Of a DNA stretch of 64,000 bases, positions 1 through 8,593 are shown piece by piece; the stretch's first letter is position 1; every line of letters starts with the position of its first letter. Source of the stretch: Haliotispira sp965263485 (GTDB taxonomy: Bacteria > Spirochaetota > Spirochaetia > SP-2023). The translations under genes were made by a program, and so were the position numbers. Below the pieces are notes generated by a model that was not told where the DNA came from, made no database searches, and saw only the letters and a program-made list of their open reading frames with translations. The stretch lies in assembly GCA_965263485.1 (NCBI GenBank), contig CBDHHO010000004.1:1240001-1304000 (forward strand), in the 5' to 3' direction.

Positions 1-613
1 AGTCGCCAGAGCCATTGTCGAAGACGGGCACGAAATTGCCTGCCACGGTCTCAAATGGATACACTACCAGCATATGCCAATCGAAGAAGAACGAAGGCAT
101 ATGAAACAAGCCCTGGCCACAGTCGAGGAACTGACAGGAAAGAAGGCTCTGGGCTGGTATACAGGAAGAGATTCTCCAAATACGAGACTGCTCGTGGCCG
201 AGCAAAGAGACTTGATTTACGATTCCGACTACTACGGTGATGATCTGCCATTCTGGACACAAGTCCCGGAAATGACAGGCGGTGGCCCAGGATCACAGAC
301 TCGGGCACACCTAGTTATTCCCTACACCCTGGATACCAATGACATGCGTTTTGCTTCGCCTTATGGTTTCAGCTGCGGCGAGGAGTTTTTTCGCTACCTC
401 AAGGACAGTTTTGACTGCTTGTATGAAGAGGGAGAAACAAAGCCTAAAATGATGTCAATTGGCATGCACTGCCGGATCATCGGCAGGCCGGGGCGATTTA
501 TGGCATTAAAGCGTTTTCTCGACTACGCGCAATCGCGCGATGGGGTCTGGATTGCCAAGAGAGAAGAGATCGCCAGGCACTGGATCAAAAACCATAGCCC
601 TCAAAACCCATAG
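1..613 (+). CDS. puuE: Allantoinase, PuuE type (5' end outside window)
   Basis: The reading frame is open from base 2 and ends at a TAA at 613. The start lies upstream of the window. The product is a polysaccharide-deacetylase-fold protein of the PuuE/HpxB type, the metal-light allantoinase that opens the allantoin ring to allantoate in the cytoplasm. Visible family motifs are GHEIACHG near the start, GWYTGR, the YDSDYYGDDLPFW block, and the C-terminal SIGMHCRIIGRPGR segment. About 203 residues remain of a usual ~300. It heads a same-strand gene set for ureide uptake and breakdown, ending with allantoate amidohydrolase, which supports allantoinase over other deacetylase-family roles. Confidence 0.88.
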   Translation, partial: VARAIVEDGHEIACHGLKWIHYQHMPIEEERRHMKQALATVEELTGKKALGWYTGRDSPNTRLLVAEQRDLIYDSDYYGDDLPFWTQVPEMTGGGPGSQTRAHLVIPYTLDTNDMRFASPYGFSCGEEFFRYLKDSFDCLYEEGETKPKMMSIGMHCRIIGRPGRFMALKRFLDYAQSRDGVWIAKREEIARHWIKNHSPQNP

Positions 614-650
614 CCCTCAAAAACCATAGCCCTCAAAAACCATAGCCCTA
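587..650. repeat. Short tandem repeat of about 16 bp over the puuE 3' end
   Basis: Four slightly varied copies of AAAACCATAGCCCTC run from the last codons of puuE past its stop. Unit length varies by a base through the A-run. No function is evident. Variation in copy number would change only the last residues of PuuE. Confidence 0.8.
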
Positions 651-707
651 AAGGGGCCTCCTGCCAGGAGGAATTGACGAGAGGGTAGCGAAATGGAGAA
701 GAAATAG

Positions 708-2174
708 ATGCAAGAACCACAGCATAAAGACACAGACCTTGATTCTTCCTTGAGCAATGATTCTCTGGCTCCGACAGGGGAGCACCAGAGAACCTGGAAA
801 TGGTATCATATTTTTAACATCTGGGCCAACGATATCCAGAGTCTATTTGGTTATACGCTGGCGGCCTCCCTTTTTATCGCATACGGTGTGAGCATTACCA
901 CCGCTTTTTTAGCTCTGATCGCAGCCGGCCTGATTGTAATGTTTCTACTCAATATAGCCGGCAGGCCGGGAGTTAAGTACGGTATTCCTTACCCTGTACT
1001 ATCGCGAGCGAGCATGGGTATCGGAGGCGCCAAGTTGCCATCTGTGTTGCGCACTGTAGTTGCCGTGTTCTGGTACGGAGCGCAGACGTACTTTGCATCT
1101 ACAGCTTTGCACCTATTCCTCTCTGCTGTAACCGGGATGAGTCGGGGCAAGGTCTTTTGGGGGCTGACAGGCCTGGGTTGGCTGTCTTTTTTCTTCGTCT
1201 GGGGCGCACAGATGGCTATATTTTCATACGGTATGAAATGGGTGAGCCGGTTTTTAAATTTTGCCGGGCCTTTTGTTTATATTGTCATGCTGGGTCTGCT
1301 GGCTGTTCTGTGGTATCAGTCTGGAGGACAGGTCCTCTCCTCAGTTACAGAAGGGTTTTCTGTAGCGGAGTTCTCATTTGGGAATGAATTCCGAGGGTTC
1401 ATTGCCATTGTCGGCACCATGGTGGCTTACTTTGCCGCTGTTATGATCAATTTCAGTGATTTTTCACGCTATGCAAAGAGCAAGAGAGAAATGCAATGGG
1501 GCAATTTCATTGGTCTGCCCATCAATATGCTTCTGTTTTCTGCCCTGACTTTGCTGATCACAGCAGGATCCCATGTGGTGTTTGGCGATCAGCTCACCAA
1601 TCCATCAGAGATTGTCGAACGCGCAGACAATACTGTACTGAGCGTGATTGCCGCGATCACATTTTTTGCGGCCACTGTTGGAATCAACCTAGTCGCCAAT
1701 TTTATCCCGGCAGTGAACGGCATCGCCAATCTTGCTCCCAGAGAGCTTTCCTTCCAAAAATCGGGCTTTCTTATCTCAATCTTTGCGCTCTTGATCGGAG
1801 GGCTATGGAGCAGTGCAATCAGCCAGATTGGCATTAGCGTTTTTGTCAACACGATGGGCGCGGCTCTGGCCCCCTTATATGGGATTATGATTGTCGATTA
1901 CTACTTCCATCGGCAAGAAAAACTGCATATTGCCGATTTATACAGCACAGACCCTTCAGGAAGTTACTATTATCAAAAAGGATGGAATTGCACTGCGCTG
2001 TTTGCCTTTGGAACAGGTGCCATTTTCTCCATCGCTTCGGTGTGGCTGAAGAGTCTAGGTTTTCTTTCTGGCTACGCTTGGTTGATCGGAGCTCTGCTCG
2101 GAGGAGCCACATATTTCTTTCTCAAGGGAACCTCTAAAAATTCCCGAGGCAAAGAGAAAGGAGTTCTTATATGA
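708..2174 (+). CDS. NCS1-family nucleobase/ureide:cation symporter
   Basis: A 488-residue membrane protein of the NCS1 family (allantoin, uracil, cytosine and hydantoin permeases). The family block near residue 30, with WHIFNIW-like text followed by ANDIQSLFGYTLAASL, is visible as YHIFNIWANDIQSLFGY. About twelve hydrophobic segments follow and the C-terminus is charged. The start is set by GGAGAAG about 8 bases before the ATG. It follows puuE and overlaps the next permease by four bases (ATGA), so the two are probably translationally coupled. Allantoin is the likely substrate from context, but a related purine or hydantoin is possible. Confidence 0.85.
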   Translation: MQEPQHKDTDLDSSLSNDSLAPTGEHQRTWKWYHIFNIWANDIQSLFGYTLAASLFIAYGVSITTAFLALIAAGLIVMFLLNIAGRPGVKYGIPYPVLSRASMGIGGAKLPSVLRTVVAVFWYGAQTYFASTALHLFLSAVTGMSRGKVFWGLTGLGWLSFFFVWGAQMAIFSYGMKWVSRFLNFAGPFVYIVMLGLLAVLWYQSGGQVLSSVTEGFSVAEFSFGNEFRGFIAIVGTMVAYFAAVMINFSDFSRYAKSKREMQWGNFIGLPINMLLFSALTLLITAGSHVVFGDQLTNPSEIVERADNTVLSVIAAITFFAATVGINLVANFIPAVNGIANLAPRELSFQKSGFLISIFALLIGGLWSSAISQIGISVFVNTMGAALAPLYGIMIVDYYFHRQEKLHIADLYSTDPSGSYYYQKGWNCTALFAFGTGAIFSIASVWLKSLGFLSGYAWLIGALLGGATYFFLKGTSKNSRGKEKGVLI

Positions 2175-3499
2175 ATACACAAGAACCAGGGGGCCTGGAT
2201 GTCCAGATCCAAGGCACGACCCACATGGAATTACTTCCGAGAAAAGAGCGAATCATGGGCAGCCTTTCCTACACAGCAGCATTTTTCGGTGGCTGTGTTT
2301 CCATCGGGACTTTTGCCATGGGGGCAAGTCTCTTGGGTTCATTGAATCTGATTCAAGCTGCATTGGCTATGTTGGTCGGCTGTCTGGTTATCGCCATCGC
2401 CCTTTCCCTTTGCGGAAAACCCGGGAGCCGCTACGGCATTCCATTTACCATACAGGCTAGGCGAGCTTTTGGTATCAGCGGAGCAAAGATTCCGGGGATT
2501 TTGCGGGGGATACCGGCAATTGTCTGGTTTGGCTTCCAGAGCTGGGTCGGGGCCGGGGCTCTGAACCTGTCGATTGAAACCATATTCGGTATTGGCAAGC
2601 TCCCTGTAGTCTTTGTTCTGTTCACAATATTGCAAGTGATACTAGCGATCAAAGGATTTAAAGGGATTAAATGGCTTGAGAATATCAGTAGTATTTTTAT
2701 CTTGCTCACGTTAGGCTATATGTTTTATGTTGTTCTGAGCAAGTACAACTCAGAAGTCATGGCAAATATTATCGATATAAAAGGGTCCTGGGGTCTGCCC
2801 TTTTGGTCTGGCACCACAGCGTTTCTGGGCATTTATACAACTATGATTCTCAATGCGTCTGATTATTCTAGAGAATACAAGCAAGATGCTCCTCTATTTG
2901 CGACTACGTCCATCTACACGATCTCGATTATGCCCATCACCTTATTTATGGGCTTGATTGGCTTGATGGTCAGCGGCGCCACTGGGAATTCGGATCCTGT
3001 GACTGTATTTTCGACTACGCTCGACAATCCATTTTTGAGCGTTGTCACCTTGTTATTTGTCGCCTTTGCCCAGGTCTCCACGAACGTGCTCAACAACATT
3101 CTGCCGCCTGTCTATGTCATCATGGATAGTTTCAAAACCACATATAAAAAGTCCGTGATCGCTGTCGGCATCCTATCGCTGCTCTCATTCCCGTGGCTGC
3201 TGGTGCGTCCCGAATCAGCAGCAGGCCTCTCGCTTTTTATTAAGATCTACTCGGCCTTTCTCGGCCCTGTCTTTGCCGTGCTCATCACCGACTATTTTAT
3301 CCTAGCCAAAAAAGAAATAAACTTGGAAGAACATTACGACTGGGGTGGACGGTTTCGGGGTTACAACTGGTCAGGGATTATTGCGATCATCCTCGGGTCT
3401 GCCACTTCTTTGTTATTCGTGCAGATATCTTGGTATATCAGCTTGCTTCCTTCAGCATTGGTATACTATATTCTTGTAAAAGCCCGGAAGAGAAAATAG
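2171..3499 (+). CDS. Second NCS1-family permease (CodB/PucI-like)
   Basis: A 442-residue permease with about twelve membrane segments. It has the same GKPGSRYGIPF block seen in the neighbouring NCS1 protein (GRPGVKYGIPY), so the two are paralogous but diverged. It starts inside the last codon of the upstream permease (ATGA overlap). Two tandem NCS1 carriers in one ureide operon suggest two different substrates, for example allantoin and a purine precursor, but the sequence does not show which carrier takes which. Confidence 0.85.
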   Translation: MNTQEPGGLDVQIQGTTHMELLPRKERIMGSLSYTAAFFGGCVSIGTFAMGASLLGSLNLIQAALAMLVGCLVIAIALSLCGKPGSRYGIPFTIQARRAFGISGAKIPGILRGIPAIVWFGFQSWVGAGALNLSIETIFGIGKLPVVFVLFTILQVILAIKGFKGIKWLENISSIFILLTLGYMFYVVLSKYNSEVMANIIDIKGSWGLPFWSGTTAFLGIYTTMILNASDYSREYKQDAPLFATTSIYTISIMPITLFMGLIGLMVSGATGNSDPVTVFSTTLDNPFLSVVTLLFVAFAQVSTNVLNNILPPVYVIMDSFKTTYKKSVIAVGILSLLSFPWLLVRPESAAGLSLFIKIYSAFLGPVFAVLITDYFILAKKEINLEEHYDWGGRFRGYNWSGIIAIILGSATSLLFVQISWYISLLPSALVYYILVKARKRK

Positions 3500-3504
3500 G
3501 TTGT

Positions 3505-4506
3505 ATGAGTATCGCAGAGAGCACAGTGGCCAAACTAAAAAAGGAGTGGTTCCTGGTCGGAATGCTGCTGGCCATTGCCTTGGCTATGACTCTGCCAGAC
3601 TTGGGACGCTCTGGAGGAATCATCGGCCTGGGCCAGTCAGTAAAGATTGGTATTGCCATGATTTTCTTTTTGCACGGCCTGCAGCTTGCGCCCAAAGCCA
3701 TCCGCTCAGGGCTGGGGAATTGGCGCCTGCATTGTTATATTCAATTGACGACTTTTTTTTTGTATCCCCTACTCTGGGTTCTCTTTGGCAGGGCCTTACT
3801 GGCCTGGTTGCCTTCAGCATTGGCATTCGGCTTTTGCTACCTCTTTGTTTTGCCAAGCACAATGTCTTCTTCTGTCGCCCTGACTGGAGTTGCCAAAGGC
3901 AACGTTTCTGCTGCGATTTTGAACGCTTCGCTCTCTAATATTCTCGGCGTACTGGCAACACCGCTGCTCCTCCGACTCTTTATCAATCAGAATACCGGGG
4001 GCATAGCGCTCGATATGACGGCATCTGTGATTCCCATTGTCAAACTGCTTCTGATCCCAATGATTGCGGGTCAGCTGGCCAGACCTCTGCTCGCAGAAAG
4101 AGCGACGCGACACAAAGCGTTGTTGAGCAAGGTCGACCGGGTTGTTATATTATTGGTTGTATACAATGTGTTTTCCGACTCTGTGGCCAGAGGGGTATGG
4201 CAAGAGTTTTCCCTGGTTTTGCTGCTGACTTCCATTGCCATTTGTACTGTGGTCCTGTTTGCCATGGCTTGTTTCGTACAGTGGGGAGCTCTCCGCTGCC
4301 GTTTTTCGCTTCCAGATAAAGCCACAGCTATATTCTGTGGTGCCCAAAAGAGCCTTGCTTCAGGAGTCCCTATGGCCAAGGCTATTTTTGGCAGCAGCCC
4401 TGTTTTGGGCATGATTCTGCTGCCAATTATGTTATACCATCCCATACAGATAATTTACTGCGCAGTCCTGGCCAACCGCATCAGGGAGAAGACCAAAGAA
4501 GAGTAG
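3505..4506 (+). CDS. SBF-like carrier (bile acid:sodium symporter superfamily)
   Basis: A membrane protein of about 333 residues with some ten hydrophobic segments, resembling the SBF-like/YfeH group. The text FLHGLQLAPKAIRSG and VLPSTMSSSVALTGVAKGNVSAAILNASLSNILG is typical of that fold. The ATG at 3505 is preferred over an in-frame start 75 bases upstream inside the previous gene, because it lies just after that gene's stop and the protein then starts at the family's usual point. It probably moves an organic anion made or used in the ureide pathway, such as oxalurate or oxalate, but this is a guess from position. Confidence 0.75.
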   Translation: MSIAESTVAKLKKEWFLVGMLLAIALAMTLPDLGRSGGIIGLGQSVKIGIAMIFFLHGLQLAPKAIRSGLGNWRLHCYIQLTTFFLYPLLWVLFGRALLAWLPSALAFGFCYLFVLPSTMSSSVALTGVAKGNVSAAILNASLSNILGVLATPLLLRLFINQNTGGIALDMTASVIPIVKLLLIPMIAGQLARPLLAERATRHKALLSKVDRVVILLVVYNVFSDSVARGVWQEFSLVLLLTSIAICTVVLFAMACFVQWGALRCRFSLPDKATAIFCGAQKSLASGVPMAKAIFGSSPVLGMILLPIMLYHPIQIIYCAVLANRIREKTKEE

Positions 4507-4522
4507 TAAACATCGGCGGCCT

Positions 4523-5758
4523 ATGCCCCGCGCGATACGCTTTGAATTGATGACTGCGACAAAACATAGAGATACGAGCATATATTGCCAGCAGGGCCCC
4601 GAATTCCTGCCCGCGACATCGACTGGCTCTCTTTCGGGGTTTCGCTTTGTCTTTAAAGATCTTTTTGACTTTGCCGGCTATATTACAGGCGCAGGCAATC
4701 CCAAGTGGCTTGAAAGCCACTCTCCCGCCACAGAAACATCTTTTTTGATCTTGCGCCTGCTCTCTGAAGGGGCAGATTGTGTTGGTCGGGTGCAGACAGA
4801 TGAGCTTGCATATAGCCTCAACGGTCAAAACGTCCACTATGGAACGCCAGAAAATCCGCTCTCCCCCGACTCTCTTCCTGGAGGTTCTTCCAGTGGGAGC
4901 GCTGTAGCTGTAGCCAGAAAGGAGGCCGACTTTTCTCTGGGAACGGATACGGGGGGGGCAATCCGCGTTCCAGCCAGTTATTGTGGCCTTTATGGTCTCA
5001 GGCCGACACTGGGGAAACTCAGTCTAAAGCATTGCTTTGCGTTAGCGGAGAGCTTCGACACTGTTGGAATAATGAGCTCAAGCCGGGCCCTCCTTTCTGC
5101 GGTATTCCATGTGTTATGTGGGCAGGAGGCCCGATCGGTCGATGAGCCTGCGCAGCGCTTGATAATCGAGAATACCTTTGCAACTCAGCTGGGCAAAGAA
5201 CGGTCGACTGAGCTGCAAAAGTGGTGTTTACGCTCTGATATCGAACTGCTCTATATCGATTCAAGCGCAAGATTACTTGAGGCTGGGTGTGGGGCGGCAA
5301 ACTTGGGCCTGCTGTTTCAAACAATCCAAGGCTTTGAGATTATCCAAAAGCACGGGGAATGGCTCAGTCATTACGGGGAGAGCCTTGATCCTGCCATTGC
5401 CCAGCGCATCGAATGGGCGAGAACCATCACCGAGGGGAAATACAGGCAAGCTAAGAATGCTCAAGAAGATTTTCGTCAGGAGTTCCTTTGCCAACTTAGA
5501 GAAAAAAAAGGACTATGGGTATTGCCGACGACCCCAGGCGGTCCTCCCAAGCGGAATACTCATGCTGCCACCTTGGCCCGGTACCGCTCTGAGCTGATGG
5601 AACTGACAAGCCTGGCCAGTCTTAGCGGTTGCCCTCAACTCCATCTACCTGTTGGGGGGCTCCCCGAGGGTGGTCCGTGCGGTATTTCCTTGTTGGGGCC
5701 GCCAGATAGTGAAAGAAAGCTCCTTGCCACCGCTGCCTCTCTGCGCCATGGGATATGA
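4523..5758 (+). CDS. Amidase-signature protein, AtzE/HpxY-like, nucleophile serine replaced by alanine
   Basis: A 411-residue amidase-signature protein. The catalytic lysine is K45 in FVFKDLF and the glycine-serine loop is GGSSSGSA at 120-127. The block that normally reads GTDTGGSIR, whose serine is the nucleophile, here reads GTDTGGAIR (140-148). The codon is GCA, following a run of eight G. Loss of this serine should abolish normal amide hydrolysis, so this may be a pseudoenzyme, a binding or assembly partner, or a degenerating gene, although the frame is fully open. HpxY of the Klebsiella hpx cluster, an AtzE relative, stands beside hpxW as here. No small AtzG/HpxX partner is visible. Confidence 0.75.
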   Translation: MPRAIRFELMTATKHRDTSIYCQQGPEFLPATSTGSLSGFRFVFKDLFDFAGYITGAGNPKWLESHSPATETSFLILRLLSEGADCVGRVQTDELAYSLNGQNVHYGTPENPLSPDSLPGGSSSGSAVAVARKEADFSLGTDTGGAIRVPASYCGLYGLRPTLGKLSLKHCFALAESFDTVGIMSSSRALLSAVFHVLCGQEARSVDEPAQRLIIENTFATQLGKERSTELQKWCLRSDIELLYIDSSARLLEAGCGAANLGLLFQTIQGFEIIQKHGEWLSHYGESLDPAIAQRIEWARTITEGKYRQAKNAQEDFRQEFLCQLREKKGLWVLPTTPGGPPKRNTHAATLARYRSELMELTSLASLSGCPQLHLPVGGLPEGGPCGISLLGPPDSERKLLATAASLRHGI

Positions 5759-5770
5759 GGGCTTTGATAG

Positions 5771-7369
5771 GTGAGGTTCCAGAGCGCATTTACAGCACCA
5801 CATTACCGGGCTGCTGAAACAGGGCAGGCGATACTCGAAGCGGGAGGAACGGCCTCTGAGGCAATGGTCGCGGCGGCTGCGATGAGCTGTGCGCTCTATC
5901 CCCATATGAACAGCATTGGCGGGGATGGCTTTTGGCTCATCTCCAAGGCAGAGGAAGCACCGATTGGGATTGATGCTTGCGGGGCCGCTGCTCTGCAAAT
6001 TGATGCAGAGGCCTATTGCCATCCTGGCGCCCAACTTGCTGAAAGCGGGGGAGAGGCCTCATTGACAATGGCCGGGACGGTCTCTGGCTGGCAGAAGGCC
6101 TTGGAAATTGATGGGGGGGGCCTGGGTCTGCAAGACCTGCTCGCCCCCGCCATATCTGCAGTGGAGCAAGGGGTGGAAGCAACGCATAGTTTGGCACAGG
6201 CCAGTCGCAAGACCTTTACTCGTCTGGGTTCGCTACAGCCGTTTGCAAACACGTTTCTCAAGCAAGGATGCGCCTTGCAGGCTGGTGACATCGTCTCGAA
6301 TGCCCCGTTGGCAAGAACGCTACGGCAATTGGCTGATCGCGGTCTAAAAGATTTTTACACAGGGGAGATTGCCGCCCAGGCGGCAAAGGAGCTGGCCTGG
6401 GCGGGCAGCCCTCTGCGCTTGGAAGACTTTCACGCCCATCGGGCAAAATTATCGCGGCCACTTCATCTTACCATATCAAGAGGGCATTTATATAACCTTG
6501 CAGCCCCGACGCAGGGGCTTGCCTCTTTGCTGATATTGGGGATATACGATCAGCTTTCAGAGCGGGCCTCCTCTGAATCTGAGCATATTCACCTTTTAGT
6601 CGAGGCGACAAAGCAATCTTTTATCGTTCGCGAGCAAGTGATTTGTGATGAGAGCAAACTGCAAAAACCATTGCAAGCTTACTTGGATTCCAAATGTATC
6701 ACAAAACTCGCCTCTGCGATTTCGATGGAGCGGGCGAAAAACTGGCAAGCGTTGGAGCGACCTGGCGATACGGTCTGGATGGGCGCCATCGACCGATATG
6801 GCACTATGGTCAGTTTTATTCAAAGCATTTACTGGGAGTTCGGCTCTGGCCTCGTCTTGCCCGGCAGCGGGATTTTGTGGAACATTCGCAGCTTGGGATT
6901 CTCCTTGGACAAGGCTCATCACAATGCCCTGGCTCCCGGGAAAAAACCGTTTCACACCCTCAATCCCGCCTATGCCCAGCTCAATGATGGGAGACGCATA
7001 GTCTATGGCAGCATGGGCGGAGATGGGCAACCTCAGACTCAGGCCTGTATATTCAGCCGTTACGTATACCAAGGAGCCAGTCTGCCAGAAGCTGTCGCCA
7101 GAGCCCGTTGGTTACTTGGTCGCACCTGGGGGGAGCCTGGGAGCAGTTTGCGTCTGGAGGAAGAGTTATACCAGCAATGCGCCTCAAAGCTCAGCCGACT
7201 CGGCCACGATCTCTATCCCGTTGCAGATCGAAATGAATTGATGGGCCACGCTGGGGCTATTGTGAGTAATATATTGGGGAAAGCCATCGCTGCCAGTGAT
7301 CCCCGCAGCGACGGCTGCGCTATAGTCGAGCAGGAGGGCTTTGATGAACGTTCCACTGCAACTGTTTGA
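5771..7369 (+). CDS. hpxW: Gamma-glutamyltransferase-family Ntn hydrolase, probable oxamate amidohydrolase
   Basis: A 532-residue member of the gamma-glutamyltranspeptidase fold. The Thr of GDTVWMGAIDRYG, about residue 334, fits the self-processing N-terminal nucleophile of the small subunit. The GSMGGDGQPQTQ loop near the C-terminus is also typical. No signal peptide is present, so it acts in the cytoplasm, unlike secreted GGT. In Klebsiella the relative HpxW hydrolyses oxamate to oxalate and ammonia, downstream of the PucG/HpxJ step; the pucG homologue overlaps its 3' end by 26 bases. GTG is taken as start because it follows the amidase stop directly. Oxamate as substrate is inferred from family plus context. 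Confidence 0.78.
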   Translation: MRFQSAFTAPHYRAAETGQAILEAGGTASEAMVAAAAMSCALYPHMNSIGGDGFWLISKAEEAPIGIDACGAAALQIDAEAYCHPGAQLAESGGEASLTMAGTVSGWQKALEIDGGGLGLQDLLAPAISAVEQGVEATHSLAQASRKTFTRLGSLQPFANTFLKQGCALQAGDIVSNAPLARTLRQLADRGLKDFYTGEIAAQAAKELAWAGSPLRLEDFHAHRAKLSRPLHLTISRGHLYNLAAPTQGLASLLILGIYDQLSERASSESEHIHLLVEATKQSFIVREQVICDESKLQKPLQAYLDSKCITKLASAISMERAKNWQALERPGDTVWMGAIDRYGTMVSFIQSIYWEFGSGLVLPGSGILWNIRSLGFSLDKAHHNALAPGKKPFHTLNPAYAQLNDGRRIVYGSMGGDGQPQTQACIFSRYVYQGASLPEAVARARWLLGRTWGEPGSSLRLEEELYQQCASKLSRLGHDLYPVADRNELMGHAGAIVSNILGKAIAASDPRSDGCAIVEQEGFDERSTATV

Positions 7370-8582
7370 AAACCTGAACCCACCGCAGCGTTTATTGATG
7401 GGCCCTGGGCCAATCAACGCCTACCCCCGGGTTTATCAAGCCCTTTCTTCTGCCTTGATTGGGCAGTTTGACCCGGTGATGAACGGCTATATGAACCAGG
7501 TACAAGCGTTGTACCGGCAAGTATTCCGCACCGGCAACCAACAAACCCTCTTAGTTGATGGCACAGCCAGGGCAGGGATAGAAGCTGTGCTCGTCTCGCT
7601 GCTCAAACCTGGTGAGAAGGTCTTGATACCGGTTATTGGCCGTTTTGGTCACTTGCTTTGCGAGATTGCCCGGCGCATTGGGGCAGAAGTACGGGCACTT
7701 GAGATAGAATGGGGAGAAATATGTCCTCCAGATCTGGTGGAAAAAGTGATCAAAGAGTTTCGGCCCAAACTGCTGGCGACTGTGCAAGGGGATACCTCTA
7801 CCACTATGAATCAACCACTTGCTGAACTGGGAGAAATTTGCCGCCAGCACGAGGTCTTATATTACTGTGACGCTACCGCATCCATTGGCGGAAATGAGTT
7901 GGAAGTAGATCAATGGCACCTCGATGCTGTTTCTGCAGGCTTGCAAAAATGCCTCGGGGGCCCCTCGGGAAGCGCCCCTGTCACCTTGAATGATCGCTGT
8001 GCAGAACAAATCAACCGCCGCAAGCATATAGAGGCAGGAATTCGAGACTCCCATCACCGGACGGGAGACCAGGAAGTCATAACTTCAAATTATTTTGACC
8101 TGGCAATGATCATGGATTATTGGGGTTCAGAACGCTTGAATCACCATACCGAAGCCACCAGTATGTTGTATGCTGCCAGAGAGTGCGCGCGCATCCTTCT
8201 CGAAGAGGGGCTGGAAAAGGCTGTCGCGCGCCACAAGCTCGCTGGAGCCGCAATGGCCTCCGGCCTTCAAGCAATGGGCCTACAACTCTTTGGTCGCCAG
8301 GAACACAGAATGAACAATGTTGTAGGGGTTTACATCCCTGAAGGCACTGATGGCGAAGTAGTTCGAAAGGGGCTCTTAGAGTGTTTTGGCATCGAAATTG
8401 GCACATCGTTTGGAGCGCTCCGCGGCAAGATCTGGCGCATTGGAACGATGGGTTGCAACGCCCGCCAAGAAGCTGTTCTATCGACTTTGGCAGCACTCGA
8501 AGCAGTTTTGCTGCGATGCCGCGCCAAGATCCAGCCCTCTCAGGCTGTTCTCAGCGCGATGGCGCATTATGAATCTAGCTGA
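7344..8582 (+). CDS. pucG: (S)-ureidoglycine--glyoxylate aminotransferase
   Basis: A 412-residue class V PLP aminotransferase very close to PucG/HpxJ. The PLP lysine is K202 in SAGLQKCLGG. The N-terminal LLMGPGPINAYPRV and the IGQFDPVMNGYM segment distinguish it from ordinary serine-pyruvate transaminases. It moves the amino group of ureidoglycine to glyoxylate, giving oxalurate and glycine. AGGAGG six bases before the ATG at 7344 sets the start and lies inside the end of hpxW, so the genes are coupled. Its products feed the oxalurate-oxamate branch that the HpxW-like neighbour would finish. Confidence 0.9.
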   Translation: MNVPLQLFENLNPPQRLLMGPGPINAYPRVYQALSSALIGQFDPVMNGYMNQVQALYRQVFRTGNQQTLLVDGTARAGIEAVLVSLLKPGEKVLIPVIGRFGHLLCEIARRIGAEVRALEIEWGEICPPDLVEKVIKEFRPKLLATVQGDTSTTMNQPLAELGEICRQHEVLYYCDATASIGGNELEVDQWHLDAVSAGLQKCLGGPSGSAPVTLNDRCAEQINRRKHIEAGIRDSHHRTGDQEVITSNYFDLAMIMDYWGSERLNHHTEATSMLYAARECARILLEEGLEKAVARHKLAGAAMASGLQAMGLQLFGRQEHRMNNVVGVYIPEGTDGEVVRKGLLECFGIEIGTSFGALRGKIWRIGTMGCNARQEAVLSTLAALEAVLLRCRAKIQPSQAVLSAMAHYESS

Positions 8583-8593
8583 GGCCCATTTTT

